Counted from the first letter of the stretch, positions 8,585-17,945 are shown. The stretch is DNA of 64,000 nucleotides from Acidimicrobiales bacterium (GCA_020629155.1 JAHDDW010000013.1:39653-103652); one strand, 5' to 3'. Notes: generated by a model from the sequence alone, not told the origin. A program made the numbers and translations.

Positions 8585-8740
8585 TCGGAACTAGCGCTGT
8601 AGGCGACCTGACTTATTTTGTTTACACAAAAATCACAGTTGCGGGACAGTGTCAGCCTCTCACTGACTTCGCTCAGGACTAGCTGCCCATGCATCTTGCT
8701 GGACATGTCAAGCTTAGCTATTTTGTTGAATTTTACTCAA
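8585..8740 (-). ncRNA. Cobalamin (B12) riboswitch upstream of btuFCD
   Basis: On the minus strand the conserved core TCCCGCAACTGTGA (within 8633-8651) is directly preceded by a GTCAG...CTGAC stem with a GAGAG-type loop. It is followed by an AT-rich ATTTT/AAAAT stem and then AAGTCAGGTCGCCTA (8600-8614), the 3' consensus block of cobalamin aptamers. The order and spacing match the family. The 5' boundary is approximate. The btuF ribosome binding site begins about 15-20 nt after the element, which fits translational control by B12. Confidence 0.9.
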
Positions 8741-8779
8741 AGCATGTGAGAATCTTGAAGATTTTAGAGGTGAAAAAAA

Positions 8780-8821
8780 TTGAAACCAGCCAGGGGAGGG
8801 AATGGTACTGGCTGGTTTCAA
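8780..8821. repeat. Perfect 12-bp inverted repeat with a purine-rich loop
   Basis: TTGAAACCAGCC (8780-8791) and GGCTGGTTTCAA (8810-8821) pair exactly around an 18-nt loop that contains GGGGAGGG. It lies in the 300-nt stretch between the riboswitch and menC, where no gene is evident. It could be a terminator or operator for divergent transcripts, or a small structured RNA. No T tract of more than two bases follows on either strand. Confidence 0.5.
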
Positions 8822-9034
8822 GTATTGCTTACTCACTACACACATATAATGACTCTTCAGGTTGCGTTTTGTTGCAAAAAACTTTTTTGGCCTGTTTACA
8901 TGGCTTATCTTGCAGCAATAGCCGCTGGAGACAGCGCAATGCTTGCCTTGTATAGAAACTAGTCGATCGACACATTAGACAAAGCGTGCATAAGTATGTT
9001 TCGGTTAATGATAGGAAATAACTAGGATGCAAGG

Positions 9035-10159
9035 GTGCTGACATCTTTCCTAAACGAATCCTTTGATGGAGCGAAGGCAGAGCTATATCTCTTAGAGCTG
9101 CCGATGAAAGCTTCTCTTCAAGCGGCCCATGGGTCGACCACCTATCGCCAGCTGACAGTCGTTAGCATTGAAACGTCTGCTGGGAAAGGTTGGGGGGAAT
9201 GCAGCGCCCTCACTTCTGCAACATACGGCACTGCAAGTGCTGCACAGTGTTTTGAACAGCTACGCAGCATGCTCCCCCACAGTTTTGCGGCACAAACGTA
9301 CAGCGAAGCTCTCACCATTCTTCGTAGTAATGTCGACCCTCTAGCATATGCCGCTGTTGAAATGGCGGCGCTTGACTTAGCCCTGCACACTGAAAATATT
9401 TCTCTAAAACAATGGCTGGGAGCCACTAAAAACTTCGTTAAGGCTGGCGCTGTTCTAGGGTTGCCTGCTGACAGCCAATCGCTACAGTCGCAAATCGAAA
9501 AAACTGTTGCCGAGGGTTACAAGCGTATTAAAGTCAAGATTACCCCACAGACAGACCTTGCAGTTTTCAAGGCAATAACCACTGAACACAACAATGTAGA
9601 AGTACATGTTGACCCCAACGGCTCATTTGAGCGCCATCACAGTGATGAGCTTAGAAAACTTTTTGACATAGGTGTCACAGCAATTGAACAACCATTTCCT
9701 CCCATCGATAGACAAAGCGCACAAGCGCTAACTACCTACGCAACGAAACATCACCGTTTCGTAGTCGCTGATGAAGCAGCCGACTCACTCGCCTCGATAC
9801 GACAAATCGCCCAAAACGAGATAGCAAATGCGATCTCGGTAAAATCAAGCCGACTTGGAGGTTTACTCGCAACACAAGCTGTGCAACAGCATTGCCTGTC
9901 CCATGGGCTAGCCATGTCCGCAGGAGGAATGCTTGAAAGCGGTTTGGGTCGTACGGCTTTGTCGGTTTTAGCCGCTTGTGACGGTTTCACCCTGACAGGA
10001 GACGTTTCGCCAGCTAGCCGATGGCTGCAAAAAGACCCATGGCAAGACAGCGCTTTGATTGACGGAAAAATCGAAGTGCCTGACAGCGTAGGCATAACGC
10101 CTCCACCTGATAAAAAGATTCTAAACGCCGTCACCAAGCAACACTGGGCTATGATCTAA
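9035..10159 (+). CDS. menC: o-Succinylbenzoate synthase (enolase superfamily)
   Basis: Predicted to dehydrate SHCHC to o-succinylbenzoate in menaquinone synthesis; 374 residues. The capping domain begins at residue about 15 (AELYLLELPMKASL). The barrel shows RIKVKI (catalytic Lys of KxK), HVDPNGSF, then EQP, VADEA and SVKSSRLGG, the metal ligands and second Lys typical of MenC and its relatives. GGMLESGLGR is the conserved late loop. The start is a GTG with AAGG immediately before it, so a somewhat later start is possible. No other men genes are nearby, so N-acylamino-acid racemase activity remains an alternative. The frameshifted membrane gene lies directly downstream. Confidence 0.78.
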   Translation: MLTSFLNESFDGAKAELYLLELPMKASLQAAHGSTTYRQLTVVSIETSAGKGWGECSALTSATYGTASAAQCFEQLRSMLPHSFAAQTYSEALTILRSNVDPLAYAAVEMAALDLALHTENISLKQWLGATKNFVKAGAVLGLPADSQSLQSQIEKTVAEGYKRIKVKITPQTDLAVFKAITTEHNNVEVHVDPNGSFERHHSDELRKLFDIGVTAIEQPFPPIDRQSAQALTTYATKHHRFVVADEAADSLASIRQIAQNEIANAISVKSSRLGGLLATQAVQQHCLSHGLAMSAGGMLESGLGRTALSVLAACDGFTLTGDVSPASRWLQKDPWQDSALIDGKIEVPDSVGITPPPDKKILNAVTKQHWAMI

Positions 10160-10183
10160 TACTTGAGGCGCTACACTTGCTAT

Positions 10184-10784
10184 GTGGGCGAGTTAAAGAT
10201 ACTTGTAGGCATTGTTGCGACCCTACTTGTTTTTGTAGTTACGCACCATATCTACGTGACACGATCCGAGGCAAAACAAAACCACATGTTTATTCCTGGT
10301 TTCTGTGGGGTCTGTTAGCTTCAATCATTTTTGCTTTGCAAATAACTAATGATGCAGACGCTGGCGCCTTCGTTACTCTTTCAGCAGGCATCATTTCATT
10401 TGTTATCTTTGGTTTCGGCATACGTGTAGGTGAGAAAAACATTACACGCAGTGATACTTTCTTTTTTGCTACGGCGCTTATCTCAACTGGGCTATGGCTT
10501 ATCGCAGGAGAAGGCCTGCTTGCAATGACATTACTTGTCGGGCTGAAGTTCTCGGATTAGGGCCAACAATACGTAAATCATGGTCGAAACCACATGAAGA
10601 AACTGCTTTCAGCTGGGGGTTAAACGCTTTTCGCCACGACATAAGCCTTCTAGCCATAGCTGACTACAACGCAATAACTATCATGAACGGCGCAGTCTGG
10701 GCAGTGGCTAATCTTGGCCTATTCGTAATGCTGTTACTACGTCGCACAGCACTAAAAGACACCCCTGCTACAGCAAACGTATAG
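10184..10784 (+). pseudogene. Frameshifted multi-helix membrane protein (PQ-loop-like)
   Basis: A coherent membrane protein of about 200 residues is spread over three reading frames. It starts near GTG 10184 (helix ILVGIVATLLVFV), shifts at about 10238-10240 to a frame reading YAPYLRDTIRGKTKPHVYSW, and shifts again at the GGG run 10540-10542 to VLGLGPTIRKSW and a final helix. Each break is repaired by adding one base (a T, then a G), so both look like single-base losses. The RDTIRGKTKPHVYSWFLWG signature resembles the two intact paralogues at 45.9 and 46.7 kb. Decay or sequencing error cannot be distinguished here. Confidence 0.75.
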
Positions 10785-10810
10785 CTATAGTCGCAACTAG
10801 ACGGCTTATC

Positions 10811-12043
10811 TTAGCGGTTTTTCTTTAGCAGCTCAACGACTTGTTCGGAGCTGTTCGCGTCTTCACCTTTATCATCAAGATTGCGTTGACGGTCCTCTTC
10901 AGCAGCCTGGCGAGCCGCTCCCCTGGTTTTTTCTGCCCGTGCAAGCGCAGCATCAAAACCTTCCGTTTTAATAAACTCTGCCCACTCAACTAACGTGTCG
11001 ACCATCTCAGCTTCTGGCACAACAGCCACATTGACACCGCGCACAAACAAGTGCCCTCGTTTGTTGCCTGCCGCTATACCCAGATCGGCGTCTTTCGCCT
11101 CACCAGGACCGTTAACAACACAACCCATCACCGCGACTTGCAGCGGAATTTGCTTATCGGCAAAAGCTTCTTGCGCTTGTTGCGCCACTTCATAGACATC
11201 GATTTCGGCTCGGCCGCATGATGGGCACGCAATCAAATCAACATTTTTGCGCTCCCGCAATCCTAACGATTCAAGCAGAGCACGCCCCATACGAGCCTCA
11301 TCAACAGGATCAGACGTGAGTGAATAGCGAATAGTGTCGCCAATCCCTTCAGCTAGAAGCGTTGCGATCCCAGCCGTGGATTTTAGGATACCTGTTGGTG
11401 GTGGACCAGCTTCGGTAACACCAAGATGCAGCGGATAATCAGTAACTTCGCTTAGCTGCCGATACGCCTCAATCATCAAAGGCACATTCGACGCTTTGAC
11501 CGAAATTTTAATCAGATCAAAATCGACTTCTTCGAAATACGCAATTTCTTGCAACGCCGATTCGACCATAGCCTCAGGGGTAACTTTGTCGCCATACTTT
11601 TTATAAAGCGCAGGGTCGAGGCTGCCGCCATTCACACCTATACGAATCGGAATGTTACGATCTTTCGCTTCTTTCGCAACCGCTTTAATATGCTCAGGTT
11701 TACGAATGTTGCCAGGGTTAAGACGCAAGCAATGCACCCCAGCTTCTAACGCTTCTAACGCACGACGGTACTGGTGGTGGATATCAGCCACAATAGGCAC
11801 TGGACTGCGCGGCACAATATGTGCCAACCCTTCAGCTGACTCAGGCTTATTGCAAGTACAGCGCACAATATCTGCACCAGCTGCCGCAAGCGCATAGATC
11901 TGCTGCAACGTCGCATCGACATCAGCGGTTTTGGTGGTAGTCATCGACTGCACCGTCACAGGCGCATCACCACCAACGGCAACATCGCCAACCATCACTT
12001 GACGAGTTTTCTTCCGAACAAAACGTACACTAGCCGAATCCAT
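10811..12043 (-). CDS. ispG: 4-Hydroxy-3-methylbut-2-en-1-yl diphosphate synthase
   Basis: Iron-sulfur enzyme of the MEP isoprenoid pathway that converts MEcPP to HMBPP; 410 residues. The TIM barrel holds VTVQSMTTTKTADVDAT, IVADIHHQYR and the LRLNPGNI loop. The [4Fe-4S] ligands are visible as CPSCGR and GCVVNGPGEA near the C-terminus. The last 50 residues are charged and probably disordered, an extension beyond the usual end. It is convergent with the frameshifted membrane gene (26-nt gap) and divergent from the flippase gene. The MEP pathway would feed menaquinone and cell-wall lipid carriers. Confidence 0.95.
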   Translation of the reverse strand: MDSASVRFVRKKTRQVMVGDVAVGGDAPVTVQSMTTTKTADVDATLQQIYALAAAGADIVRCTCNKPESAEGLAHIVPRSPVPIVADIHHQYRRALEALEAGVHCLRLNPGNIRKPEHIKAVAKEAKDRNIPIRIGVNGGSLDPALYKKYGDKVTPEAMVESALQEIAYFEEVDFDLIKISVKASNVPLMIEAYRQLSEVTDYPLHLGVTEAGPPPTGILKSTAGIATLLAEGIGDTIRYSLTSDPVDEARMGRALLESLGLRERKNVDLIACPSCGRAEIDVYEVAQQAQEAFADKQIPLQVAVMGCVVNGPGEAKDADLGIAAGNKRGHLFVRGVNVAVVPEAEMVDTLVEWAEFIKTEGFDAALARAEKTRGAARQAAEEDRQRNLDDKGEDANSSEQVVELLKKNR

Positions 12044-12133
12044 GCATCCATCATAAACGCCGAAACCACTAAACGAACTATTTAGTCTCTCTTATAACAC
12101 ACGTGCCCTTTGACGATAGTGTTAGCAAGACTC

Positions 12134-13600
12134 ATGACTACAAATGCAACAACACAATCAAAGAAAGACTCGGGCTTAGCTCTTGTTGGTGCAGCGGCTA
12201 GCACTGTTGCCAACTTTGCTGTTGCTGCGCTTGTCGCCCTTGACGGTAAAGAAACAGCAGGTATTTTCTTCGCGACAACCGCAATCATCTCAATTTGCAG
12301 CAAAATTTCTTCGCTCGGGGCCATGACAGGTCTGGTCTATTTTATGCCAAACGAGCTTGCTGGCAATAATGGCGGCAACCCAAAACACTTACTCGCTCTT
12401 GCTGTTAAGCCTGTAATCATCACCGCTGGTTCTATTACTGCTCTAGTTATTGCCTGTTCTTTGGCACTCAATTCTTTTTTGAGTAACCCATCTAGCATTG
12501 TGGAAGTTCTTCCTATCGCAGCTTTTGCTATTCCCGCATGGGCGCTAATGGCCACATTTTTAGGGTCAACCAGAGGCCTAGGCACAATGTTGCCTACCGT
12601 TTCTATCAACCAGATTTTTAGGCCCACGGCACAACTTATTTTTCTGACCGCTGCCGTCTTGCTGAGCGACAGCTTGACAATTTTGCTTTCTGCCTGGGCG
12701 CTACCTCTTGGAATCGGTGCTCTGCTTGCATGGCTAGCGACACACAAGGCAGGCGGCTCAAGCAATATAGGTACACCTGTAGTCGCAAAAAGCGATTTCT
12801 GGACGTATACCAAACCGCGTGCTGTCTCAAACGGATTCCAGATAATGCTCGAACGCCTTGACGTTATCTTAGTGCTTTGGCTTGCTGGTGAAGCCGCTGC
12901 TGGCATTTACGGGGCTGTCACACGCTACATTACTGCTGGCAACTTTCTGATAGCTTCGATCGCGCAGGCAAACGCTCCATCGCTTCGCAAAACGGTGAAG
13001 CTTGGCGACAAAGCTGCTGGTCAGAAAGTTTTGCATCAAACAACAAACTGGATGGTGCTACTCATCTGGCCTTTCGCGCTCTTTCTCTTGACTAAAGCGG
13101 AAACATTTGCTGAATTACTTAATAAGGATTTTATTCCTGGAGCACAATCGCTACAGATAATCGCAATCGGGTTGATGGTTAGCGCATTAGCTGGGCCGAT
13201 TGAAATTATGTTACTGATGATCGGCCGTTCTAAACGTTCACTCCTTGGTGTTAGCGTGGCTCTTTTCCTCGATATCGGGCTTAGCGTATTGTTAATACCA
13301 CACTTTGGCATAGAAGGCGCAGCTATTGCCTGGTCGATAGCAATAGCAACACAAAACTTGCTTGCCGCTTTCTTCGTTGGGTCACTCGCAAGATACTACA
13401 GCGTCAGCAAAAACACAATGTTGGCTATCGTAGGAGCGTGCATTGCGGTACTTCCGATTGCTTTAACCACGCCTGCTACGTTCACTGGGCTTTTCCTCAG
13501 CCTCGGCGTCAGCGGCATTATTTGGCTGGCTTGGTGTTTTTTCTTCGCTACTGCATTTGATTTGCCGCTAGATGCTGTGAAGAAAATAAAAGAAAGATAG
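12134..13600 (+). CDS. MATE/MOP-superfamily flippase (Wzx-like)
   Basis: Membrane protein of 488 residues with 12-14 hydrophobic helices, resembling oligosaccharide flippases that move lipid-linked glycans across the membrane. Family features include FGIEGAAIAWSIAIATQN near residue 405 and the loop at LERLDVILVLWLAGEAAAGIYGA in the middle. ATG at 12134 is preferred to an upstream TTG because it directly precedes the sequence that leads into the first helix; no strong ribosome binding site is seen. No glycan cluster surrounds it. The precise substrate cannot be told from sequence. Confidence 0.8.
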   Translation: MTTNATTQSKKDSGLALVGAAASTVANFAVAALVALDGKETAGIFFATTAIISICSKISSLGAMTGLVYFMPNELAGNNGGNPKHLLALAVKPVIITAGSITALVIACSLALNSFLSNPSSIVEVLPIAAFAIPAWALMATFLGSTRGLGTMLPTVSINQIFRPTAQLIFLTAAVLLSDSLTILLSAWALPLGIGALLAWLATHKAGGSSNIGTPVVAKSDFWTYTKPRAVSNGFQIMLERLDVILVLWLAGEAAAGIYGAVTRYITAGNFLIASIAQANAPSLRKTVKLGDKAAGQKVLHQTTNWMVLLIWPFALFLLTKAETFAELLNKDFIPGAQSLQIIAIGLMVSALAGPIEIMLLMIGRSKRSLLGVSVALFLDIGLSVLLIPHFGIEGAAIAWSIAIATQNLLAAFFVGSLARYYSVSKNTMLAIVGACIAVLPIALTTPATFTGLFLSLGVSGIIWLAWCFFFATAFDLPLDAVKKIKER

Positions 13601-13645
13601 CGAACCCTTAAGCGAACATGCATTCGTTGTGGTAGTGTGAAGGCT

Positions 13646-13803
13646 ATGGCTGAATATAAAAAACGATTGAAGAGCGAGCGTCTAAACTAGGAATTCGCAT
13701 AGTTCGAGACCTAAATCAAGAGACTCCCAAACGTCGTGCAGCTATTATCGCAGCTATGGAGGAAATGGAACAAGATGAGCTTGAACTGCGACATCTAGCT
13801 TGA
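13646..13803 (+). pseudogene. Small gene of about 53 codons broken by a frameshift in a poly-A run
   Basis: ATG 13646 follows AAGG and opens MAEYKK, then runs into an early stop. One extra A in the A6 run at 13658-13663 would join it to a frame reading TIEERASKLGIRIVRDL, then KRRAAIIAAMEEMEQDE, ending in a TGA at 13801. The result is a charged helical protein of 53 residues that looks like an antitoxin or small regulator, but I do not recognise a family. The following 159 nt up to the ABC gene contain short open stretches in two frames, none supportable as a gene. Confidence 0.45.
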
Positions 13804-13962
13804 GCTATCAAATCAAAGTTATCCCGATCCTCTACAATCGACTTAGTTTCGCCGAATGCGCAACCAAGTTATTGAGGTTCGCAATATCAAGATTTTTTCA
13901 GATCCAGAAGCAAACTAACCTCACAGGTGTGTTCTGACTTCGACCCCCTACACTGCTGTTAC

Positions 13963-15747
13963 ATGGACACTGATGTCGCTCAATCTGATTATAGTTTTGC
14001 TGCTTTGCGGACTTTAACATGGCAAAATAAAGGCTTGTTCAGCCTTTGTGTGCTCACACGGAGCCTGGCGCAGCTTTGTATTGCTTTACTCCCCTATTTT
14101 TTAGCGAAACTTGTTGAAGAACCGTCCAGCGCTGCTGATGAAGAACAAACTTTTGCCTTCATACTTCTGATATTGCTATGTTCAGCTCTTTTCCTTGTAT
14201 TTTGGTTTACCGCTGATTTTCTCCACGGCTACAAAGTTATACCCGTTATTAATAATTTTAAACAAATGGCTTACACCACGATGTGGGGCAAAGAATACGA
14301 GACGTTTATACAAAAACCTTCAAGCAAGATAGCAAGCTATGTCAACCAGCTTCGCAAGCGAACATACGAACTTTGGTGGCTCTTTCTCTGGCAAATTGTT
14401 CCGCTTGCGTTAACACTCCCGACCTATCTGATTATTCTTTTTACCACCGCAAGACACAACACTCTTTTGTATTTGGTGTTCATTGCTTTGACTGTGATGA
14501 TTTCTTCGTTGATGGTTAAACCAATGGCTGCTGCGCAACGACAGTTGACCGATGCTGAGTCTTCTCAAGATGGCAAGGTGTACGATTCATTTGCTAACTT
14601 TGTAAACGTTTTTTCGTTTCGAGCACATCGTAAAGAAATCGGGCAGCATGCCAGCGAAATAGATGCCCTTACCAGTGTTGAAGTTAAAGCTATGCGAAAG
14701 AAAATTAACTATTGGCTGGTTGCTTCGTCGCTGCTTCGGATGGGGCTCTGGACCATAATTTTGTTCTACAGCTGGCATCTTTACACATCAAACCAAATCC
14801 CTTTCCAAGCTTTTGTTGTTTCGACAACAGTTCTCATAGGGTTCACTGCCCAATATTTTATACTCATGCAAAGCGTCGCAGAAGCAAACACACAAACTTC
14901 TGCTTTTCGTGAAGCATACAACTATCTTTTCCCTGGCGAGAATATTGTCAGGAACTACAACCAAGTGGCGAAAGAAGTACACCAACCATCGGATAGCAGA
15001 ACATTTAGCGAGGCAGTGACCTTACAAAATGTAAGCTTCGCTTATCCCGATGACAGAAAGCAAGGCGTACTACACAACCTTGACCTTACAATCAACAAAA
15101 ATGAAAAAATTGGCATTGTCGGCAGAAGCGGCTCGGGAAAGTCAACTCTTATTAAAATCCTTTTAGGGTTTTATGAACCGACAGAAGGTGCGCTTCTTGT
15201 TGACGACGAGGCTATCACAAGTGAACAACTTGCCCGGCTCTATGCGTATGTTCCGCAAGATACAACGTTATTCCAGGCCTCGTTTTTCTACAACATTGCT
15301 TACGCACAACAGGGCAACGTTACTGCGCAACAAGTTGAGGCCGCCGCGACTAAAGCCCATATACACGATTTTATTATGAGCACGCCGCAAGGCTATGAGA
15401 CTGCTGTCGGCGAGCGAGGTATCACGCTTAGCCTCGGGCAACGACAACGAATCGCCATAGCCAGAGCTCTGCTTCGCCGCACAGACCTGCTTATTCTCGA
15501 CGAAGCGACATCAGCGTTAGATTCAGAAACCGAACGACTTGTTCAAGCATCTTTCGAAGATTTATGGGCTAATCAAACAGTTGTTGCCATCGCCCATAGG
15601 CTCTCGACACTCAACAATGTTGACCGAATCATCGTGTTAGACAATGGCAGAATCGTTGAACAAGGAACAAAAGAATATTTACTTTCGCTGAATGGCCATT
15701 TTGCTGATTTATGGAATCATCAACGCGAAGGCATGCTTGCGGCCTAA
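13963..15747 (+). CDS. ABC exporter, fused permease and ATPase
   Basis: Half-transporter of 594 residues that would work as a homo- or heterodimer. Six helices span residues about 25-310. The nucleotide-binding domain follows with Walker A GRSGSGKST, signature LSLGQRQRIAIARAL, Walker B LLILDEATSALD and a switch His in VAIAHRLSTL. In the signature the usual LSGGQ is LSLGQ, an acceptable variant. ATG 13963 (MDTDVAQSDY) is chosen over a GTG 36 nt earlier. It stands alone on the plus strand and is convergent with the M23 gene. It could export a lipid, peptide or drug. Confidence 0.88.
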   Translation: MDTDVAQSDYSFAALRTLTWQNKGLFSLCVLTRSLAQLCIALLPYFLAKLVEEPSSAADEEQTFAFILLILLCSALFLVFWFTADFLHGYKVIPVINNFKQMAYTTMWGKEYETFIQKPSSKIASYVNQLRKRTYELWWLFLWQIVPLALTLPTYLIILFTTARHNTLLYLVFIALTVMISSLMVKPMAAAQRQLTDAESSQDGKVYDSFANFVNVFSFRAHRKEIGQHASEIDALTSVEVKAMRKKINYWLVASSLLRMGLWTIILFYSWHLYTSNQIPFQAFVVSTTVLIGFTAQYFILMQSVAEANTQTSAFREAYNYLFPGENIVRNYNQVAKEVHQPSDSRTFSEAVTLQNVSFAYPDDRKQGVLHNLDLTINKNEKIGIVGRSGSGKSTLIKILLGFYEPTEGALLVDDEAITSEQLARLYAYVPQDTTLFQASFFYNIAYAQQGNVTAQQVEAAATKAHIHDFIMSTPQGYETAVGERGITLSLGQRQRIAIARALLRRTDLLILDEATSALDSETERLVQASFEDLWANQTVVAIAHRLSTLNNVDRIIVLDNGRIVEQGTKEYLLSLNGHFADLWNHQREGMLAA

Positions 15748-15759
15748 AGCCCTACTTGT

Positions 15760-16827
15760 TTAGAAACGAGCACCTGAACAAACTTCAGCTGTCGGGGCAA
15801 ACGGCGAAAGCACTGTGTACCTTGGTTTATGCACCTCGAAGTGAAGATGTGGTGGCGTATTTCTAGCGTTACCAGTTTTGCCGTTATAGCCTAAAAGGTC
15901 ACCCGCTTCGACTCGGTATTTCTTACCATTCTTCACAGAACCCTTTAAGACGCCATCAAGACTATCTAGATGCGTGCCATAGAAGTAATAGCCATTGTCG
16001 GCGAAAAGCCTAAATGATATGCCTCCGAGACTGTTTGTCGCATTCTGCACTAAACCACTCGCTGGCGCAACAACTGGCACACCAATCTCGGCAAACATAT
16101 CAACGCCTTTATGCCTGCGCCCACCTGACCGACTGGCCCCCCATGTATCAACAAAATTGTGATCACCTCGAAGAGGACATACCGCTAGCGCACCGCCAGA
16201 TTTTTTCACTGGAACAGGAACAGCAGCGACCGTGTCGGTTTTCTTTACGCGAAGATCACGCCCACGGCTATGCAGACGCCGTTCATTAATCTGACCGACA
16301 AGCCCTTGCTTCGAAGCTAGTTCTCTTTCCAAAGCAAGCACTTCGCCCGCAAGCTCTTCATTGTTTTCTTTCAAAATCAAATAGTCTGATTCAAGCAGCT
16401 GCACTTGCGCTTGCTGCTGACGATACCCTGAGACACTTTCGCCGCCTTCAGAAATTTTTGCTCCGATATACGACGAACGCAAATCAGCGTTTAGATCCTC
16501 TGCATTTGCATATTCAGCGTTTGTGTTAATGCGATACCCTTCGATGGCTACCTTTGTCACTTCCGATTCAAGCGTCAGCAATGCTGCTTTTTCTGTTTCG
16601 AGCTCTTCCAAACTTTCCGCCAATACTTTCGCTTCTTTATCAAAACGAGTGCGGATAGTAGTCACTTCGCGATCGAGCAGTTCGATTTCTTTAGCGTACT
16701 CACTGCGACTTTTAACAGGCTCGACAAAAGGTTCTGCCTCTTGCTCTGTTTGCGCAAAGCTAGCGTCAGCAGAAAGACCTGCAACAATAAGCAGCAAAGG
16801 AAACCAAACAGCTGCAATCTTCGACAT
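15760..16827 (-). CDS. Secreted M23 metallopeptidase with coiled coil
   Basis: Predicted peptidoglycan hydrolase or divisome factor of 355 residues. The signal peptide ends near ADASFAQ. A long coiled coil (about residues 50-190) precedes an M23 LytM domain at the C-terminus. Zinc ligands are visible as RHKGVDM and PHLHFEVH, with the first His preserved, so catalysis is plausible. ATG 16827 is chosen over a GTG 36 nt upstream because it begins a clean signal peptide. It is last in a minus-strand block M23-CNNM-CNNM-M23 and is paralogous in layout to the gene at 19.4 kb. Confidence 0.85.
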   Translation of the reverse strand: MSKIAAVWFPLLLIVAGLSADASFAQTEQEAEPFVEPVKSRSEYAKEIELLDREVTTIRTRFDKEAKVLAESLEELETEKAALLTLESEVTKVAIEGYRINTNAEYANAEDLNADLRSSYIGAKISEGGESVSGYRQQQAQVQLLESDYLILKENNEELAGEVLALERELASKQGLVGQINERRLHSRGRDLRVKKTDTVAAVPVPVKKSGGALAVCPLRGDHNFVDTWGASRSGGRRHKGVDMFAEIGVPVVAPASGLVQNATNSLGGISFRLFADNGYYFYGTHLDSLDGVLKGSVKNGKKYRVEAGDLLGYNGKTGNARNTPPHLHFEVHKPRYTVLSPFAPTAEVCSGARF

Positions 16828-16874
16828 AACTTTAGACACATCAAAATCATACACAGTGATCACTCGAAAGCACC

Positions 16875-17945
16875 CTACGTTTCGGCGAGTTCTGATACCT
16901 GTGCAGTAAGTAACGCTTTAAGAACTTCTTCAACTGACACGACACCAACCGTTGTAGACCTATCTTTAACAACGGCAAGTTGACGCTTAACCTTACGCAA
17001 ACGTTGCAAAACTTCTCCCAAACCAAGGTCGGCAGGTATAACTGCCATTTGCCTGATAAGAGAAGGAGACAGCGGGACAGCGCCGTCTAACGCAGTTACT
17101 GTCAGTAAATCTTTTGCGTGAACATACCCGAGCAGATCACCGCCTTGCGAACCTGAAACAATCGGAACACGGTTTTGTCCCGATTGCGCCACTAACGAGC
17201 CAACGTGACGCCCTGAAGCGCCGAGGTAAGCTGTTGCAAGCTCATCAAGCGGTGTCGCAATATCGCCAGCACGCAGCTCAGAGAATTGCAATACACCTTG
17301 CAATAGCTCGCCGTCGTCTGCTTCAATAGCGCCTTCTTGCGTGGAATGACGCACAATCGCTGAGAGTTCGCTTGCGCTGTGAGCAGACACAATCTCATTA
17401 CGCGGCTCGACTCGGACAAGACGACACCCAAAGTTAGCTATGCTGTTGAGAAGAAGCACAAACGGGCGGACAATAAACAAATACAGGCGATATGGGATGA
17501 CCAGCCAACGAAGCGTCAGCTCTGGGGCCACCAGCGCAATATTTTTGGGCACCATTTCACCCAAGACAAGATGCAGGAACGTAAAAACCGACAACGAAAA
17601 TATGAAAGAAACGATGCGAGCCACATCAGGGGCAATCGTGCCTTCAAGAACTATTTCTAGCAGCCCTTCAAAAGCAGGCTCGCCGATATGGCCAAGCGCT
17701 AGTGAAGCAATTGTTATGCCAAGTTGCGCACCAGCAAGCTGCATAGAAAGGTCAGACAAACTTTTTAAAGCAGCGATAGAAGACCGAGCTGTTGGGCGGA
17801 CCGTTTCAAACGTCGACCTTTTAGACGCAAGCACAGCAAATTCATAGGCGACATACGCGCCATTGAGCACGATGAGAAAGACAGATAATGCAAGCGCAAT
17901 CGCTATCCCAGAGGCAGATAAAGAACTAGAAGCAATAATAAACAT
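16875..17945 (-). CDS. CNNM-type transporter-like protein, short form (DUF21 + CBS)
   Basis: Membrane protein of 356 residues. The DUF21 domain has about four helices and the motifs AGAQLGITIASLALG and HLVLGEMVPKN. A CBS pair follows (RAGDIATPLDEL, then GVVSVEEVLKALL). The C-terminal CorC/HlyC domain found in its larger neighbour is absent, so it is a short paralogue. The family is linked to magnesium or cobalt efflux; older names such as hemolysin are misleading. It is 77 nt downstream of the long paralogue and 47 nt upstream of an M23 gene on the same strand, suggesting an envelope operon. Confidence 0.85.
   Translation of the reverse strand: MFIIASSSLSASGIAIALALSVFLIVLNGAYVAYEFAVLASKRSTFETVRPTARSSIAALKSLSDLSMQLAGAQLGITIASLALGHIGEPAFEGLLEIVLEGTIAPDVARIVSFIFSLSVFTFLHLVLGEMVPKNIALVAPELTLRWLVIPYRLYLFIVRPFVLLLNSIANFGCRLVRVEPRNEIVSAHSASELSAIVRHSTQEGAIEADDGELLQGVLQFSELRAGDIATPLDELATAYLGASGRHVGSLVAQSGQNRVPIVSGSQGGDLLGYVHAKDLLTVTALDGAVPLSPSLIRQMAVIPADLGLGEVLQRLRKVKRQLAVVKDRSTTVGVVSVEEVLKALLTAQVSELAET

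Noticed and set aside
13690..13720. AGTTCGAGACCT as a possible tRNA T-loop
   Set aside because: No acceptor or anticodon stem can be formed around it, and it is part of the coherent small frameshifted gene.
13804..13962. Short open stretches after the broken small gene, e.g. MRNQVIEVRNIKIFSDPEAN
   Set aside because: Two frames are open in parallel, no ribosome binding site is evident and no family is recognised. Too short to support.
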